A DNA stretch of 64,000 nucleotides from JBKEDS01 sp047975545 (GCA_047975545.1 JBKEDS010000046.1:34400-98399); one strand, 5' to 3'. Shown: positions 45,322-53,615, counted from the stretch's first letter. Made by a program: numbers and translations. Notes: generated by a model not told the origin, from the sequence alone.

Positions 45322-46722
45322 TTAAAATCTGAAATATGCTTTTGCATTAAAATAGCTAATATCGGCTACCATTTTGCCTATCCATTCCATGTCGCTTGGC
45401 AGTTCGCCCCGTTGTATTTCGTCGCCCAACAAGTTGCACAGCAAGCGTCGGAAGTACTCGTGTCGGGGGAACGACAAAAAGCTACGTGAATCGGTTAGCA
45501 TCCCTACAAAACAACTTAACAGCCCCATATTGGACAAGGCATTTAATTGCTTGGTCATGCCGTCCTTTTGGTCCAAAAACCACCATCCGGAACCGTATTG
45601 CACTTTGCCTTTTACGCTACCATCGTTAAAATTGCCTATCATGGTAGCCATAACTTCATTGTCGGCGGGGTTTAGGTTGTACAAAATGGTTTTTGTTAGT
45701 TTATCCTTGCTGTCCAAGGCATTTAAAAATGCCGATAGTTTTTCGGCCTGCGAATAATCGCCAATAGAGTCCCAACCCGTATCGGGTCCAAGAATACGGT
45801 GCATACGGGCATTGTTGTTGCGCAAAGCCCCGAGGTGAAATTGTTGCACCCAACCAAATTCATGATAAGTTTCGCACAGGAATACCAATATAGCACTTTG
45901 GAATTTTAAGGCTTCTGTTTCGGTAAGCGTTTGCCCTTTTCTTTTCTTTTCAAAAATGGTTTTTACTTCGGCCTCGGTATAGGGTTCAAAATAAATTTGG
46001 TTTAAGCCATGGTCGCACAATTTACAGCCGTTGGCATTAAAAAATGCGATTCGTTTTATAAGGGCGTCGCATAAATCGTTGTAAGTTAAAATATTTATTT
46101 CGGTAGTTTTGGCCAACTTATCGATGTATTCGTTATAGCCCTCGGCATTAATTAAAATGGCCTTATCTGGGCGAAACGCTGTACTTACCTTAACATTATA
46201 ATTGGATTTTGCCAATGTTTTATGGTACTCCAAAGTATCAATAGGGTCTTCAGTGGTGCAAACCACTTCGACATTAACCATTTGCAGCAATTGGCGGCAA
46301 CTGTGCGTACCAGAGCTTAGTTGGGCTTGGGTTTGTTCCCAGATTTTTTCGGCCGATTTTTCGTTTAACAGCTCGGTTATGCCAAAATATCGGGCAAGTT
46401 CCAAATGCGTCCAATGGTACAGGGGGTTGCGCATGGTGTAAGGCACTGTTTTTGCCCAATTTAAAAACTTGTCCTTATCGGTGGCGTTGCCCGTTATATA
46501 GGTTTCGTTAATGCCCAAAGTACGCATGGCACGCCACTTGTAATGGTCGCCATTAATCCAAACATTGGTTATATTGCTAAAGGTTTTATCCTCGGCTATT
46601 TGCTGCGGCGGCAAGTGGTTGTGGTAATCAATTATGGGTTGCCGCTTGGCATAATCGTGGTACAATTCTTCGGCATATTTGTTTTCCAATAAAAAATTGT
46701 CGTGGATAAAACTTGTTTTCAT
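45322..46722 (-). CDS. uxaC: Glucuronate/galacturonate isomerase
   Basis: 466 residues, the normal length, with family segments PIIDYHNHLPPQQIAEDK (metal-binding His pair), FQLGALR-like FHLGALRNNNARM and GWWFLDQKDGM. It isomerises D-galacturonate to D-tagaturonate and D-glucuronate to D-fructuronate. It is the first enzyme gene of the operon after a 487-nt regulatory gap. The absence of uxuA and uxuB suggests that galacturonate, not glucuronate, is the main substrate of this locus. Confidence 0.96.
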   Translation of the reverse strand: MKTSFIHDNFLLENKYAEELYHDYAKRQPIIDYHNHLPPQQIAEDKTFSNITNVWINGDHYKWRAMRTLGINETYITGNATDKDKFLNWAKTVPYTMRNPLYHWTHLELARYFGITELLNEKSAEKIWEQTQAQLSSGTHSCRQLLQMVNVEVVCTTEDPIDTLEYHKTLAKSNYNVKVSTAFRPDKAILINAEGYNEYIDKLAKTTEINILTYNDLCDALIKRIAFFNANGCKLCDHGLNQIYFEPYTEAEVKTIFEKKRKGQTLTETEALKFQSAILVFLCETYHEFGWVQQFHLGALRNNNARMHRILGPDTGWDSIGDYSQAEKLSAFLNALDSKDKLTKTILYNLNPADNEVMATMIGNFNDGSVKGKVQYGSGWWFLDQKDGMTKQLNALSNMGLLSCFVGMLTDSRSFLSFPRHEYFRRLLCNLLGDEIQRGELPSDMEWIGKMVADISYFNAKAYFRF

Positions 46723-47209
46723 GTGTTAAATTTATTGTTTTTAATAGTCACACTCCGTCAAACTCAGTGCTGGCTTGGAACACCCAATTAACATTCCGCT
46801 GTGTGATTTAAGCTTAATAATGGGTGTTTCATTTTATGATTATGTTTTTTAAGTCTATTTTACTTTTATTAGATTTTTTTCTGAAGAAATTTCATAAGCC
46901 CATTCATTTTTTAAACAGTTGAAAAATTAACCATGTAATCGATTGCAAGAAATTTTACAAAAAAAATTAAAGCCTTAAAAACTTTACTGAACGCTAAAAA
47001 TAAAGAAGTTATTTCAGACTAAAAACAAAACACTTCACTTTTTTAATATAAAAAAACACAAAACCCGATTTTGTAAATTATTGGACAAGCGTTGCCGTAA
47101 TTAGAACTGCCCGAAAAAAACTCGAACAAAATTTAAAATACGGATTGTTTTATTACGTTTGTACGCATAAAATCTTCTACCCACCTACCTGAAAATGCCA
47201 TTGCTTGTT
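46723..47209. promoter_or_regulatory. Regulatory gap before the hexuronate operon, with a LacI-like palindrome
   Basis: No gene is supported in these 487 nt. TGTAATCGATTGCA (46934-46947) is a near-perfect palindrome of the LacI-family operator type. AACACCCA (46779-46786) and TGGGTGTT (46821-46828) can form a leader hairpin in the uxaC mRNA. No TAnnTTTG box on the minus strand is convincing, which would fit an activator-dependent promoter. Confidence 0.55.
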
Positions 47210-48187
47210 TTAATCTATGGTATGTATGGGTTTTACATCCCTTGGCAAAACACCAAACTGGTTTTTAAAGGCCTTGGAAAATTGGCTTAGGTTGGAATAC
47301 CCCAAAAGAAACCCCGTTTCGGAAACCGAGTATTCGCCCTGTTTTAGGGTTTCCATGGCCTTTTCCATTTTATTTTGCAAGTGGTATTTATAGGGCGTGG
47401 TACCAAATACTTGCTTGAACAAACGCTTGAATTTCGATAGGCTCATGCCCGCACCGCTCGCTAAATCGGTTAATAGTATTTCCTGTTGCGGGTTGGCGTC
47501 CAATTGTTCGCGTATTTTGGCCAATTGTTCAAAATCCCTTGTATGAATGCCCGTTTTGTTTTTAAACAATTCCCGACCACCAAATTTCAAAAACAAATAG
47601 TCGACAATTTGAATGATTATGGACATGGACGTTATTTTATTGCTATGCCCAAAGTCGATGCGTTTTACCAAGTCTTTCAACCTATAATCCAAATTCTCGG
47701 ATAAATAAATGGGGGTGTTGTAACTGAAAAACTCGCGGAGGTTTTCGTAATCGGGAATTACGTTGTTGAACAACCATTCCTTAGAAATTAAAACATTAAA
47801 CACATTTACCGCTTTGTTAGCGGGAATATGGATTTTCGAAGCCAACATGGAAGAGGTTAGCGCCATATTAACCGTTTCGAAATTCCGGGTTATGGTTTTG
47901 TTGTTAATAACGCTGGTAATATCGGCGTTTGAAAGATAAAAATCGATTTGGAAAAAGTCGTTTTTGGCGTTGGGCATTCGGCAAAGTTCCAAATCGTGCA
48001 AAAGCGTAAAGGTAAGTTTTTGCCCCCAAAGCCCGGGTTGGACCTCCAAAAATTCTTGCCCGCCACTGCCAAACTCGGCATTAAAAACAAGTTTGTTGTT
48101 TTGCACGACCGCAGGCAGTTTTTTGCTAAGCTCTTGGTACCATTGCTCGGGACGGGCTAATTTAAATTCTATTTGGTTGGTGTTCAT
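47210..48187 (-). CDS. AraC-family transcriptional regulator
   Basis: 325 residues. The N-terminal 215 residues are a sensor domain of unknown ligand, and the C-terminal 100 residues hold the two AraC helix-turn-helix motifs (LASGAGMSLSKFKRLFKQVF and GFLLGYSNLSQFSKAFKNQF). The gene lies directly upstream of and in the same direction as uxaC, so it is the natural candidate activator of the hexuronate operon. It resembles the stand-alone AraC regulators of Bacteroidota that are not hybrid two-component sensors. Confidence 0.9.
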   Translation of the reverse strand: MNTNQIEFKLARPEQWYQELSKKLPAVVQNNKLVFNAEFGSGGQEFLEVQPGLWGQKLTFTLLHDLELCRMPNAKNDFFQIDFYLSNADITSVINNKTITRNFETVNMALTSSMLASKIHIPANKAVNVFNVLISKEWLFNNVIPDYENLREFFSYNTPIYLSENLDYRLKDLVKRIDFGHSNKITSMSIIIQIVDYLFLKFGGRELFKNKTGIHTRDFEQLAKIREQLDANPQQEILLTDLASGAGMSLSKFKRLFKQVFGTTPYKYHLQNKMEKAMETLKQGEYSVSETGFLLGYSNLSQFSKAFKNQFGVLPRDVKPIHTID

Positions 48188-48325
48188 AATGGCTTTGCGC
48201 CCAGTTTGTTAAAAATCGGGCTTGTTTTGTAATGATACAAAAAATACTGGTTTTAATTGTTATATTAAGTTGAAAAATTATCTAAAAATTCATACTTTAA
48301 AGCCTTATTTCATATAAAAGTAACG

Positions 48326-49102
48326 GTGAAAAAACATAAATTAGGCTTGGTACTTTCGGGCGGGGGCGTTAAGGGCGCCGCACATATTGGTGTACTGCAA
48401 GCCTTGGAAGAGTACGATATTAAGCCCACTTGTATTGCGGGAACAAGCGCAGGGGCTTTGGCCGGGGCGTTTTATGCCTGCGGATATTCGGCCAATGAAA
48501 TTTTTAGGCTAATAAACGAACAGAATTTTTTTAAACTTAACGCCCTAACCTGGGAACATCCCGGGATGATGAATATTGAAAAGTTGTTTAACGCTTTTGT
48601 ACCGTATTTTGAGGGCAGGACTTTTGAGTCGTTGGGTGTTGAACTGCAAATAGCCACAACCGATATTATCCAAGGAACATTAAAAGTATTTGATTCGGGG
48701 CCATTGCTAAAACCTTTGTTTGCGTCCTGTGCGTTTCCGTTTGTTTTTGCCCCGGTTGAAATAGATGGCACATTGTATTCCGATGGCGGTATTATTAACA
48801 ATTTCCCGACAAAGGATTTAATAAACAAAGCCGATAAAACCTTGGGGGTTTACGTAAGTCCTTTACGGAAAATAACCAAAAAACAGCTTAATTCGGCCCT
48901 TGATGTGGCCGATAGGGCTTACAGGATTACCAACCGATACGAGTCCTTAAACAAGTTAAAGGATTGCACTTGGGTTATTAACCCCTTGGAGTTGCAGGAT
49001 TACGGTACTTTTACCTTGAGCAAGATTAAGGAAATTTACCATATAGGCTATAAATATGGTTTGGAAATTGCACCAAAAATAAAGGAAGGAGTTGGCTTGT
49101 AG
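48326..49102 (+). CDS. Patatin-like phospholipase
   Basis: 258 residues from a GTG start. All patatin elements are present: the oxyanion loop SGGGVKGAAHIG, the nucleophile Ser41 in GTSAG and the catalytic Asp153 in DGGI. There is no signal peptide, so it acts in the cytoplasm or at the inner membrane as a lipid acyl hydrolase. It stands alone and is divergent from the AraC gene. Confidence 0.93.
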   Translation: MKKHKLGLVLSGGGVKGAAHIGVLQALEEYDIKPTCIAGTSAGALAGAFYACGYSANEIFRLINEQNFFKLNALTWEHPGMMNIEKLFNAFVPYFEGRTFESLGVELQIATTDIIQGTLKVFDSGPLLKPLFASCAFPFVFAPVEIDGTLYSDGGIINNFPTKDLINKADKTLGVYVSPLRKITKKQLNSALDVADRAYRITNRYESLNKLKDCTWVINPLELQDYGTFTLSKIKEIYHIGYKYGLEIAPKIKEGVGL

Positions 49103-49129
49103 GGGTATTGTTCTTAGGTTTCGGGTTTT

Positions 49130-49311
49130 TCGCGACAACGCTTAAGCTAAACTAAAGCTGCCCTTTGCCGGTGGGTGCGTTAGGGATTGCAGCGGCATCC
49201 TTTTATGCCTGAAACGAACATGCAATAGGCTTTTTTACATGGAGCGCTACCTTGCTTTTAAGAGATGCCGAAACAAATTAGGCATAAAAGATATAGCGGA
49301 AAGCCCGACCC
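49130..49311 (+). ncRNA. Candidate structured RNA downstream of the patatin gene
   Basis: The 326-nt gap from 49103 to 49428 has no gene. ATCCTTTTATGCCT (49196-49209) pairs with AGGCATAAAAGAT (49279-49291) with one bulged C; AGGG (49181-49184) and CCCT (49308-49311) can close an outer stem. Flanking internal-loop motifs GCAGCGGC and TAGCGGAAAGCCCG look alike on both sides. I recall similar AGCGGAAAGC-containing intergenic elements in flavobacterial genomes, possibly the Flavo-1 motif, but cannot verify this. Confidence 0.4.
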
Positions 49312-49312
49312 T

Positions 49313-49339
49313 CCTATAAGGTTTTGAAAACCTTATAGG
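49313..49339. repeat. Perfect 13-bp palindrome CCTATAAGGTTTT
   Basis: CCTATAAGGTTTT and its exact complement flank a single G. It belongs to the same hairpin family as 12435 and 39011 (CCTGCAAGG/CCTTGTAGG) but has TATA in place of TGCA/TGTA. No T run follows. Confidence 0.65.
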
Positions 49340-49428
49340 TGCGGGAACGCCAAAAAAAGAAAACGATAAGGGGAAATGGTTTTGGCCGTTCTGCTTCATC
49401 GTTTTTATTTGGGGCAAAAAAGGGGTTT

Positions 49429-50073
49429 TTATTGTGCTTTAAAATAATTTTTGTCGACCAAAAAGCCCACGAGGTTTTTGGCGTAGCTGCCGGAGGCCGA
49501 TTCTATGGAACTGGGGTCGACAACGCTGGATTGGCCTTGCCATATTAATTGGTTTTCCTTGTTGCCGGTTTCGTTTAGGTCGAACAGGCTACTTTGGAAT
49601 ACGTAGTTTTGCGATACGTCGTAGGTGGGCGAGGCGTAAATGCCGTTGTAGGTGCGGAACATATAGCGCCCAACGCGGTGGTAGGTGGGGTAATAGTAGC
49701 TTCCGCCGGCGTAGTCTAAATCTTGGGTGGTGTAGTTGTCTATTAACGATGTGGTTAGTACGGCGTCTATGCCGTTTTGGGTTAATAGGGCTTCTACTTT
49801 TCCTTCTTCCCATTCGGAGGCTTTAACGTTGGGCGGAAATAGGTTTAGCCCCGATACCAGCGTAACGTTTGGGTATTGTTTTTTTATGTTGGTCATTATG
49901 GCCGATTCCATTTCTTGGCGGTATTCTAAATTTTTGCTTATGGCTATTACGGCTATTTTTTTAAATGGGCGCGCGGCATAGTTTTCTTTTTGCCATACGG
50001 CGTTCATGCTTGGCGCGCAGGCGTTAAGTACGAATAATAGCGCTATGGCTGCCATGTTAAGTGTTGTTTTCAT
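49429..50073 (-). CDS. Putative lipoprotein, uncharacterised
   Basis: 214 residues with a lipoprotein signal ending LNACAPS (Cys19). The domain starts KKIAVIAISKNLEYRQEMESA and has LLTQNGIDAVLTTSLID, features of the small periplasmic lipoproteins that assemble like TolB N-terminal domains. A Tyr-rich central segment (GGSYYYPTYHRVGRYMF) follows. No named family is certain. A promoter-like TACCTTTG is at 50096-50103 on the minus strand. Confidence 0.8.
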   Translation of the reverse strand: MKTTLNMAAIALLFVLNACAPSMNAVWQKENYAARPFKKIAVIAISKNLEYRQEMESAIMTNIKKQYPNVTLVSGLNLFPPNVKASEWEEGKVEALLTQNGIDAVLTTSLIDNYTTQDLDYAGGSYYYPTYHRVGRYMFRTYNGIYASPTYDVSQNYVFQSSLFDLNETGNKENQLIWQGQSSVVDPSSIESASGSYAKNLVGFLVDKNYFKAQ

Positions 50074-50095
50074 TTTGTTGTTGGTTTTTACTTCG

Positions 50096-50117
50096 CAAAG
50101 GTAAAAAAATACCTTTG
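50096..50117. promoter_or_regulatory. Palindromic pair of -7 boxes
   Basis: CAAAGGTA (50096-50103) and TACCTTTG (50110-50117) are exact complements six A apart, giving a -7 box in each direction. The minus one suits the lipoprotein at 50073; the plus one has no gene to serve. Confidence 0.45.
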
Positions 50118-50122
50118 GTTAA

Positions 50123-50260
50123 TTAAAATCTGGATTCGAAAATACTGGATTTTCTTCCGCTTCGGTTTCGCAGGTTGCTTAGCCTGTTGTAGGTTGAGCT
50201 CCAGTCGGTGCGGTTGGAATTGTTTTTAATTCGGTTTGTGTCTTTTGTTAAGGTTTTCAT
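50123..50260 (-). CDS. Small basic protein of 45 residues
   Basis: An ATG-initiated open frame reading MKTLTKDTNRIKNNSNRTDW and ending SSIFESRF. The composition is basic and polar (ten Arg/Lys plus many Asn/Ser), without a membrane segment. Codon choice (AAC, CGA, AGC, GGA) resembles surrounding genes. Support comes mainly from its promoter: a TAACTTTG box 41 nt upstream of the ATG is preceded at the shared distance by two 21-nt-spaced repeats found before five other genes here. The small size means it could be missed by routine annotation. No homologue is known to me. Confidence 0.6.
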   Translation of the reverse strand: MKTLTKDTNRIKNNSNRTDWSSTYNRLSNLRNRSGRKSSIFESRF

Positions 50261-50300
50261 GGCCTTTGTTTTTAAATGGTTTTACTTATTGTTTATGGTA

Positions 50301-50370
50301 CAAAGTTATGGGGCTTTTATGGTTTTTGTTAGCTGTAAAGGGTTAAATGTTGCCCCTAAAGGGTTAAGTT
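50301..50370 (-). promoter_or_regulatory. Regulon promoter of the 45-aa gene
   Basis: Reading along the minus strand: repeat one (50350-50370, core CCCTTTAGGGGCAA), repeat two (50329-50349, core CCCTTTACAGCTAA), exactly 20 nt, then TAACTTTG (50301-50308). TTAACCCTTTA is repeated exactly at a 21-nt period. Confidence 0.6.
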
Positions 50371-50378
50371 AAAAACAG

Positions 50379-50427
50379 AAAGCTATTGAAATACACTTGT
50401 TGCAATTAAGTGTGTTTCAATAGCTTT
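50379..50427 (-). terminator. Terminator after blaR1
   Basis: A 20-bp arm pair (AAAGCTATTGAAATACACTT, with one G-U pair) flanks a short loop and is followed on the minus strand by CTGTTTTT. It lies 52 nt after the blaR1 stop. Confidence 0.8.
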
Positions 50428-50478
50428 ATATTGCTACGGAATGTTTAAAATAAGCAAGTTTTGCTTGATTAATTGTTT

Positions 50479-51946
50479 TTACTTGGGTTGAAAAGGTGGT
50501 GGCGGAGGTGCTTTATCAACAACGTTAACTTTTGTAATTTCTAAATTCCTTAAAATATTTTTTACATAAGAAATATCGGCTTCTGTTGTCAACGATTTGG
50601 GCGCATTGATAGTGGCCGTAATTTGCTTTGGTTTTATTTTTCGCCCATTTATTAAATTTTGAATTTGGGATTTGAGATTACTTTTTTCGGCCTGCCCTTG
50701 TTCAATTGTTTTTTTGGAACCAAATATATTGAAGCGAATAGTATTATTTTCTTCGCCTAAATAAAATGTAAAATGATAATTTCCATTGCCTTTTGCCCGT
50801 GGTGGTGGTGGCGGTAATTTTGATAAATCGGGAAAAGGCTCTACCGATTGTTTTTGTTGTTCGCTCATTAAACCGTACAATTTCTCTAATTTTAAAAAAT
50901 CGTTATGATTCATTACTAAATACCCTTTATCATCACTTGCTTTTTCATTGTAATGCTTTGCCAGTTTATTGTACTCGTCTACTTGGGGTTTTGTTGCGCC
51001 TTCCTGCTCTAAGGAGGCTTCCCGTAACCCAACATTGTTTTGCGTATGGTTTGCTTTTTCCTGGGTTATCTGGGGCGTTTTGGTTTTAACAACCTCTTTT
51101 TTCTCGCTAAAACTGTAAACCAGTATTGCCAGCAAGGGCAAAAGCACTAAGCTTTTTGCCCACATGTTTAATTTTGATGTGTGTGTTTTCATAACTGTGA
51201 ATCGTTTTTTGATGGATGAATAATTAATTGATGATGCTAATTGGGTATTGTTGTTTTTATAAGAATAGCCCAATAATATTTTTTGATAATGTTTCGTATT
51301 AAACCCTTTGTTTATTACGGCTTGGTCCGCCAAAAACTCATGGTTTAGTTTAATGTCTTTTTTTATGAAATATATTAACGGATGAAACCAAAATACAATT
51401 TGCAGCAACTCGACCAACAGGACGTCTAAACTATGGTTTTGTCGTGCATGGGCCTGTTCGTGCAAGTAGATTTCTTTTGGAATAGCTTGCATTTCAAATT
51501 GTTGCTTGTTCAGAAAAATATATTTAAAAAACGTATGCGGAATGGCTTAATAGCACGTAAACAATATTTTGGGATTTTTGCTTTGGGCTTTGTTTTATTT
51601 TTTTGAAAATATTATAAAGATTAATAATAAACTTAAAAGCGAATAGCAAAACGCCGAGGCTATAAACCAACCCAAGTGCCAACGATAGATGCGTAGCTGT
51701 TGCATTTAAACCGGCCGACGGTTGCGCAAATGCGGTTAATTGGTCTGCAATGCTATAACTATCCGTGCTATTAAAGGGCCCTACATAATATGTAAATGTT
51801 ATTAGGGGAATTAAAAAGGACAGTACAAGAACCCCCAACAAATAAAACCGCTTGAATTCATGGAAACTCTCCTTTTCCATAAAACCTTTATAAAACAGCA
51901 TAAATATTACCAAACAAGCACTGGATTTTAAAAGATAAGCAATCAT
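50479..51946 (-). pseudogene. BlaR1-like M56 sensor/antirepressor, broken by a frameshift
   Basis: Two frames together make one BlaR1-type protein. The N-terminal part (51524-51946, 140 residues) has the membrane segments of BlaR1. The C-terminal part (50479-51492) holds the zinc protease motif HEQAH (LHEQAHARQ), a further membrane segment and a Pro-rich cytoplasmic tail. Near 51525-51545 the first frame ends at TAA, while the +1 frame reads IPHTFFKYIFLNKQQFE and leads into the second part; that peptide is a standard M56-family block. A one-base insertion (or sequencing error) restores the whole. The gene is in operon with blaI 2 nt upstream. Without repair the sensor is probably inactive. 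Confidence 0.85.
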
Positions 51947-51948
51947 AT

Positions 51949-52314
51949 TTACTTCTTTTTAATTTCGTTGTCTATAATAGTTTTTAAGTGTTCCAGTTCT
52001 TTTTTACTTAAATTAGTTTCTTGGGTAAAAAAGGAAGCAAATTGAGTAGCGCTATCATTAAAAAAGTTTTTAATGAGTCCGTTTACATGTTTAGAAAAAT
52101 AATCCCTTTTTTTAACCAAGGGGTAATATTCCCTCGACTTTCCGTAAAGGGTGTAAGCAATAAACCCTTTGTTTGCCATGCGTTTTAACAAGGTTGCCAC
52201 CGTAGTTGTTGCGGGTTTAGGCTCGGGATACGCTTCTAAAAGATCCTTCATAAAGGCTTTCTCTTGTTTCCAGAGGTAATTCATCAATTCCTCTTCGGCG
52301 TTTGTTAATTGCAT
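51949..52314 (-). CDS. BlaI/MecI/CopY-family transcriptional repressor
   Basis: 121 residues with the winged-helix domain (LTNAEEELMNYLWKQEKAFM, TTTVATLLKRMANKGFI) and the C-terminal dimerisation part with FFTQETNLSKKELEHLKTII. BlaI-type repressors are cleaved after BlaR1-like proteases sense a signal. The two genes are adjacent. In Bacteroidota such pairs often control genes other than beta-lactamases, and no beta-lactamase gene is seen here. Confidence 0.93.
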   Translation of the reverse strand: MQLTNAEEELMNYLWKQEKAFMKDLLEAYPEPKPATTTVATLLKRMANKGFIAYTLYGKSREYYPLVKKRDYFSKHVNGLIKNFFNDSATQFASFFTQETNLSKKELEHLKTIIDNEIKKK

Positions 52315-52332
52315 TTCTTATAAATTTAGATA

Positions 52333-52380
52333 TTGTTCTACACAATATAGAACAAATATTTAAACTCTACAAGTGTAGAG
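52333..52380 (-). promoter_or_regulatory. BlaI-type operators upstream of blaI
   Basis: Two palindromes lie upstream of the ATG: TTGTTCTA with TAGAACAA (52333-52355, 7-nt spacer) and CTCTACA with TGTAGAG (52365-52380, 2-nt spacer). The second has the TACA/TGTA core of BlaI/MecI operators, so autoregulation is likely. Confidence 0.6.
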
Positions 52381-52414
52381 GTGTTTTTTTATTTAAATCC
52401 CCTTTATAAAACCA

Positions 52415-52467
52415 AAAACTATTGGAAATACGTAACGTTTTGGCGTTACGCACTCCAATAGTTTTTT
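52415..52467 (-). terminator. Terminator after the META lipoprotein gene
   Basis: AAAACTATTGGA pairs with TCCAATAGTTTT, with an inner CGTAACG/CGTTACG hairpin. It lies just after the stop codon at 52489 and is followed on the minus strand by GTTTTTGG. Confidence 0.75.
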
Positions 52468-52488
52468 CACTAACAACAAAAAAATGTT

Positions 52489-53520
52489 TTAATCAACCTT
52501 TAAAAAGGTGAGTAGTTTGTTGCCTTCACTATCTAAAAATGTTAGGCTTGTGTTTTCAATGTTATAGGCGGCCACTTTTGCCAAGGCTTGGTTAAAACTA
52601 TGGGCTACATTGTTATTAATACAGGCTTTTTGTGTTTTTGCCAACATGCCAAATGTTATATTGTTTTTTCCAACGGTTTCTATTTTGCCGCTAAAACTAT
52701 TGCAGCCGTCGGTACCCATAACCTGCATTTGGGTTAGGTTAATTTCGAGCCTGGGGGGTTCAACCATTCGGTTTATGGGGCTGCCGTTTATGGTTGTGGC
52801 TACCCATATATCGTGCAAATTACTATGGGCTTGGGTATTCGATTTTAAAAAGGCCAAAAGTTCGTTGCCCGAAGCATCGTAAAATATTAAATCCGAATCC
52901 GTAACCGCATAGGTTTTTATTTGGCCAACTGCAATGTTATATTCGTTTTCCACATTTTTGTTAATACAGGCCTTGCGGGTGCTAACCACGGGGCTTAAAT
53001 TAAAATTGGTTTGGTCCATGCTTAAAATTTGGCCGCTGTAACTGTTGCAGCCGCCATTGCCGGAAAACTGCTGTTTTTCCAAATTTATGGTTAGGGTGGG
53101 CTGGGCCACCATTCGGCTTAACGGATTGCCGTTTAGGCGTATTAATCCCCAATCGCCATTTGTTAACGGTTTTTTGTCTTCTTTTTGTTCCAGCACTTTA
53201 ACCAAGGTGTATTTAAGCGTGGAAGCATCGGCAGGTACTTGGGCTGGGTCCAAGGTTTCCACTTTTACCTTTATTTTTTGATAAACGCCTTTTTTAAACT
53301 CGAACCCGTCTATGGTATTGTAAAACAATTGCCAATTGGCATTGGCCAAATCTTCACCTTTATAAACACCAAGGCATTGGGCTTTGCCCGCTCCGGCGTC
53401 GCAAGGTATTTTTTCGCTGTTTACCCAAAAGGTTTGGGTGTTGTCCTTATCCTTTAAACTGCCGCAGGATTGTAAAACCGTAAAAAGCAGCACGGTTGCC
53501 GCTGTGTATAATGTCTTCAT
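52489..53520 (-). CDS. Lipoprotein with DUF4377 and two META domains
   Basis: 343 residues from the ATG giving MKTLYTAAT; the longer frame adds 19 residues with no Shine-Dalgarno-like context and would start upstream of the predicted promoter's box. The lipobox is LQSC (Cys18). A DUF4377 domain (about 28-110) is followed by two META domains (about 120-220 and 235-343) that share GGCNSYSG/DGCNSFSG and RKACINKNVEN/QKACINNNVAH. META domains occur in the HslJ heat-shock protein and in secreted proteins. Internal duplication is visible. It carries the regulon promoter. Confidence 0.9.
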   Translation of the reverse strand: MKTLYTAATVLLFTVLQSCGSLKDKDNTQTFWVNSEKIPCDAGAGKAQCLGVYKGEDLANANWQLFYNTIDGFEFKKGVYQKIKVKVETLDPAQVPADASTLKYTLVKVLEQKEDKKPLTNGDWGLIRLNGNPLSRMVAQPTLTINLEKQQFSGNGGCNSYSGQILSMDQTNFNLSPVVSTRKACINKNVENEYNIAVGQIKTYAVTDSDLIFYDASGNELLAFLKSNTQAHSNLHDIWVATTINGSPINRMVEPPRLEINLTQMQVMGTDGCNSFSGKIETVGKNNITFGMLAKTQKACINNNVAHSFNQALAKVAAYNIENTSLTFLDSEGNKLLTFLKVD

Positions 53521-53545
53521 TTTGTTTATAATTTGTTTTGTTGAA

Positions 53546-53615
53546 CAAAGATACGGCTTGTACCATGCAACAACCACTCCAAAAGGGTTATTTACTACCC
53601 TTAAAAGTTCAAAAA
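53546..53615 (-). promoter_or_regulatory. Regulon promoter of the META lipoprotein gene
   Basis: Repeat one (53595-53615, core ACTTTTAAGGGTAG), repeat two (53574-53594, core CCCTTTTGGAGTGG), exactly 20 nt, then TATCTTTG (53546-53553). The box is 26 nt before the ATG. Confidence 0.6.

Noticed and set aside
49339..49548. 69-codon plus-strand frame after the palindrome
   Set aside because: It overlaps the 3' end of the lipoprotein gene on the other strand and has no motif or promoter of its own.
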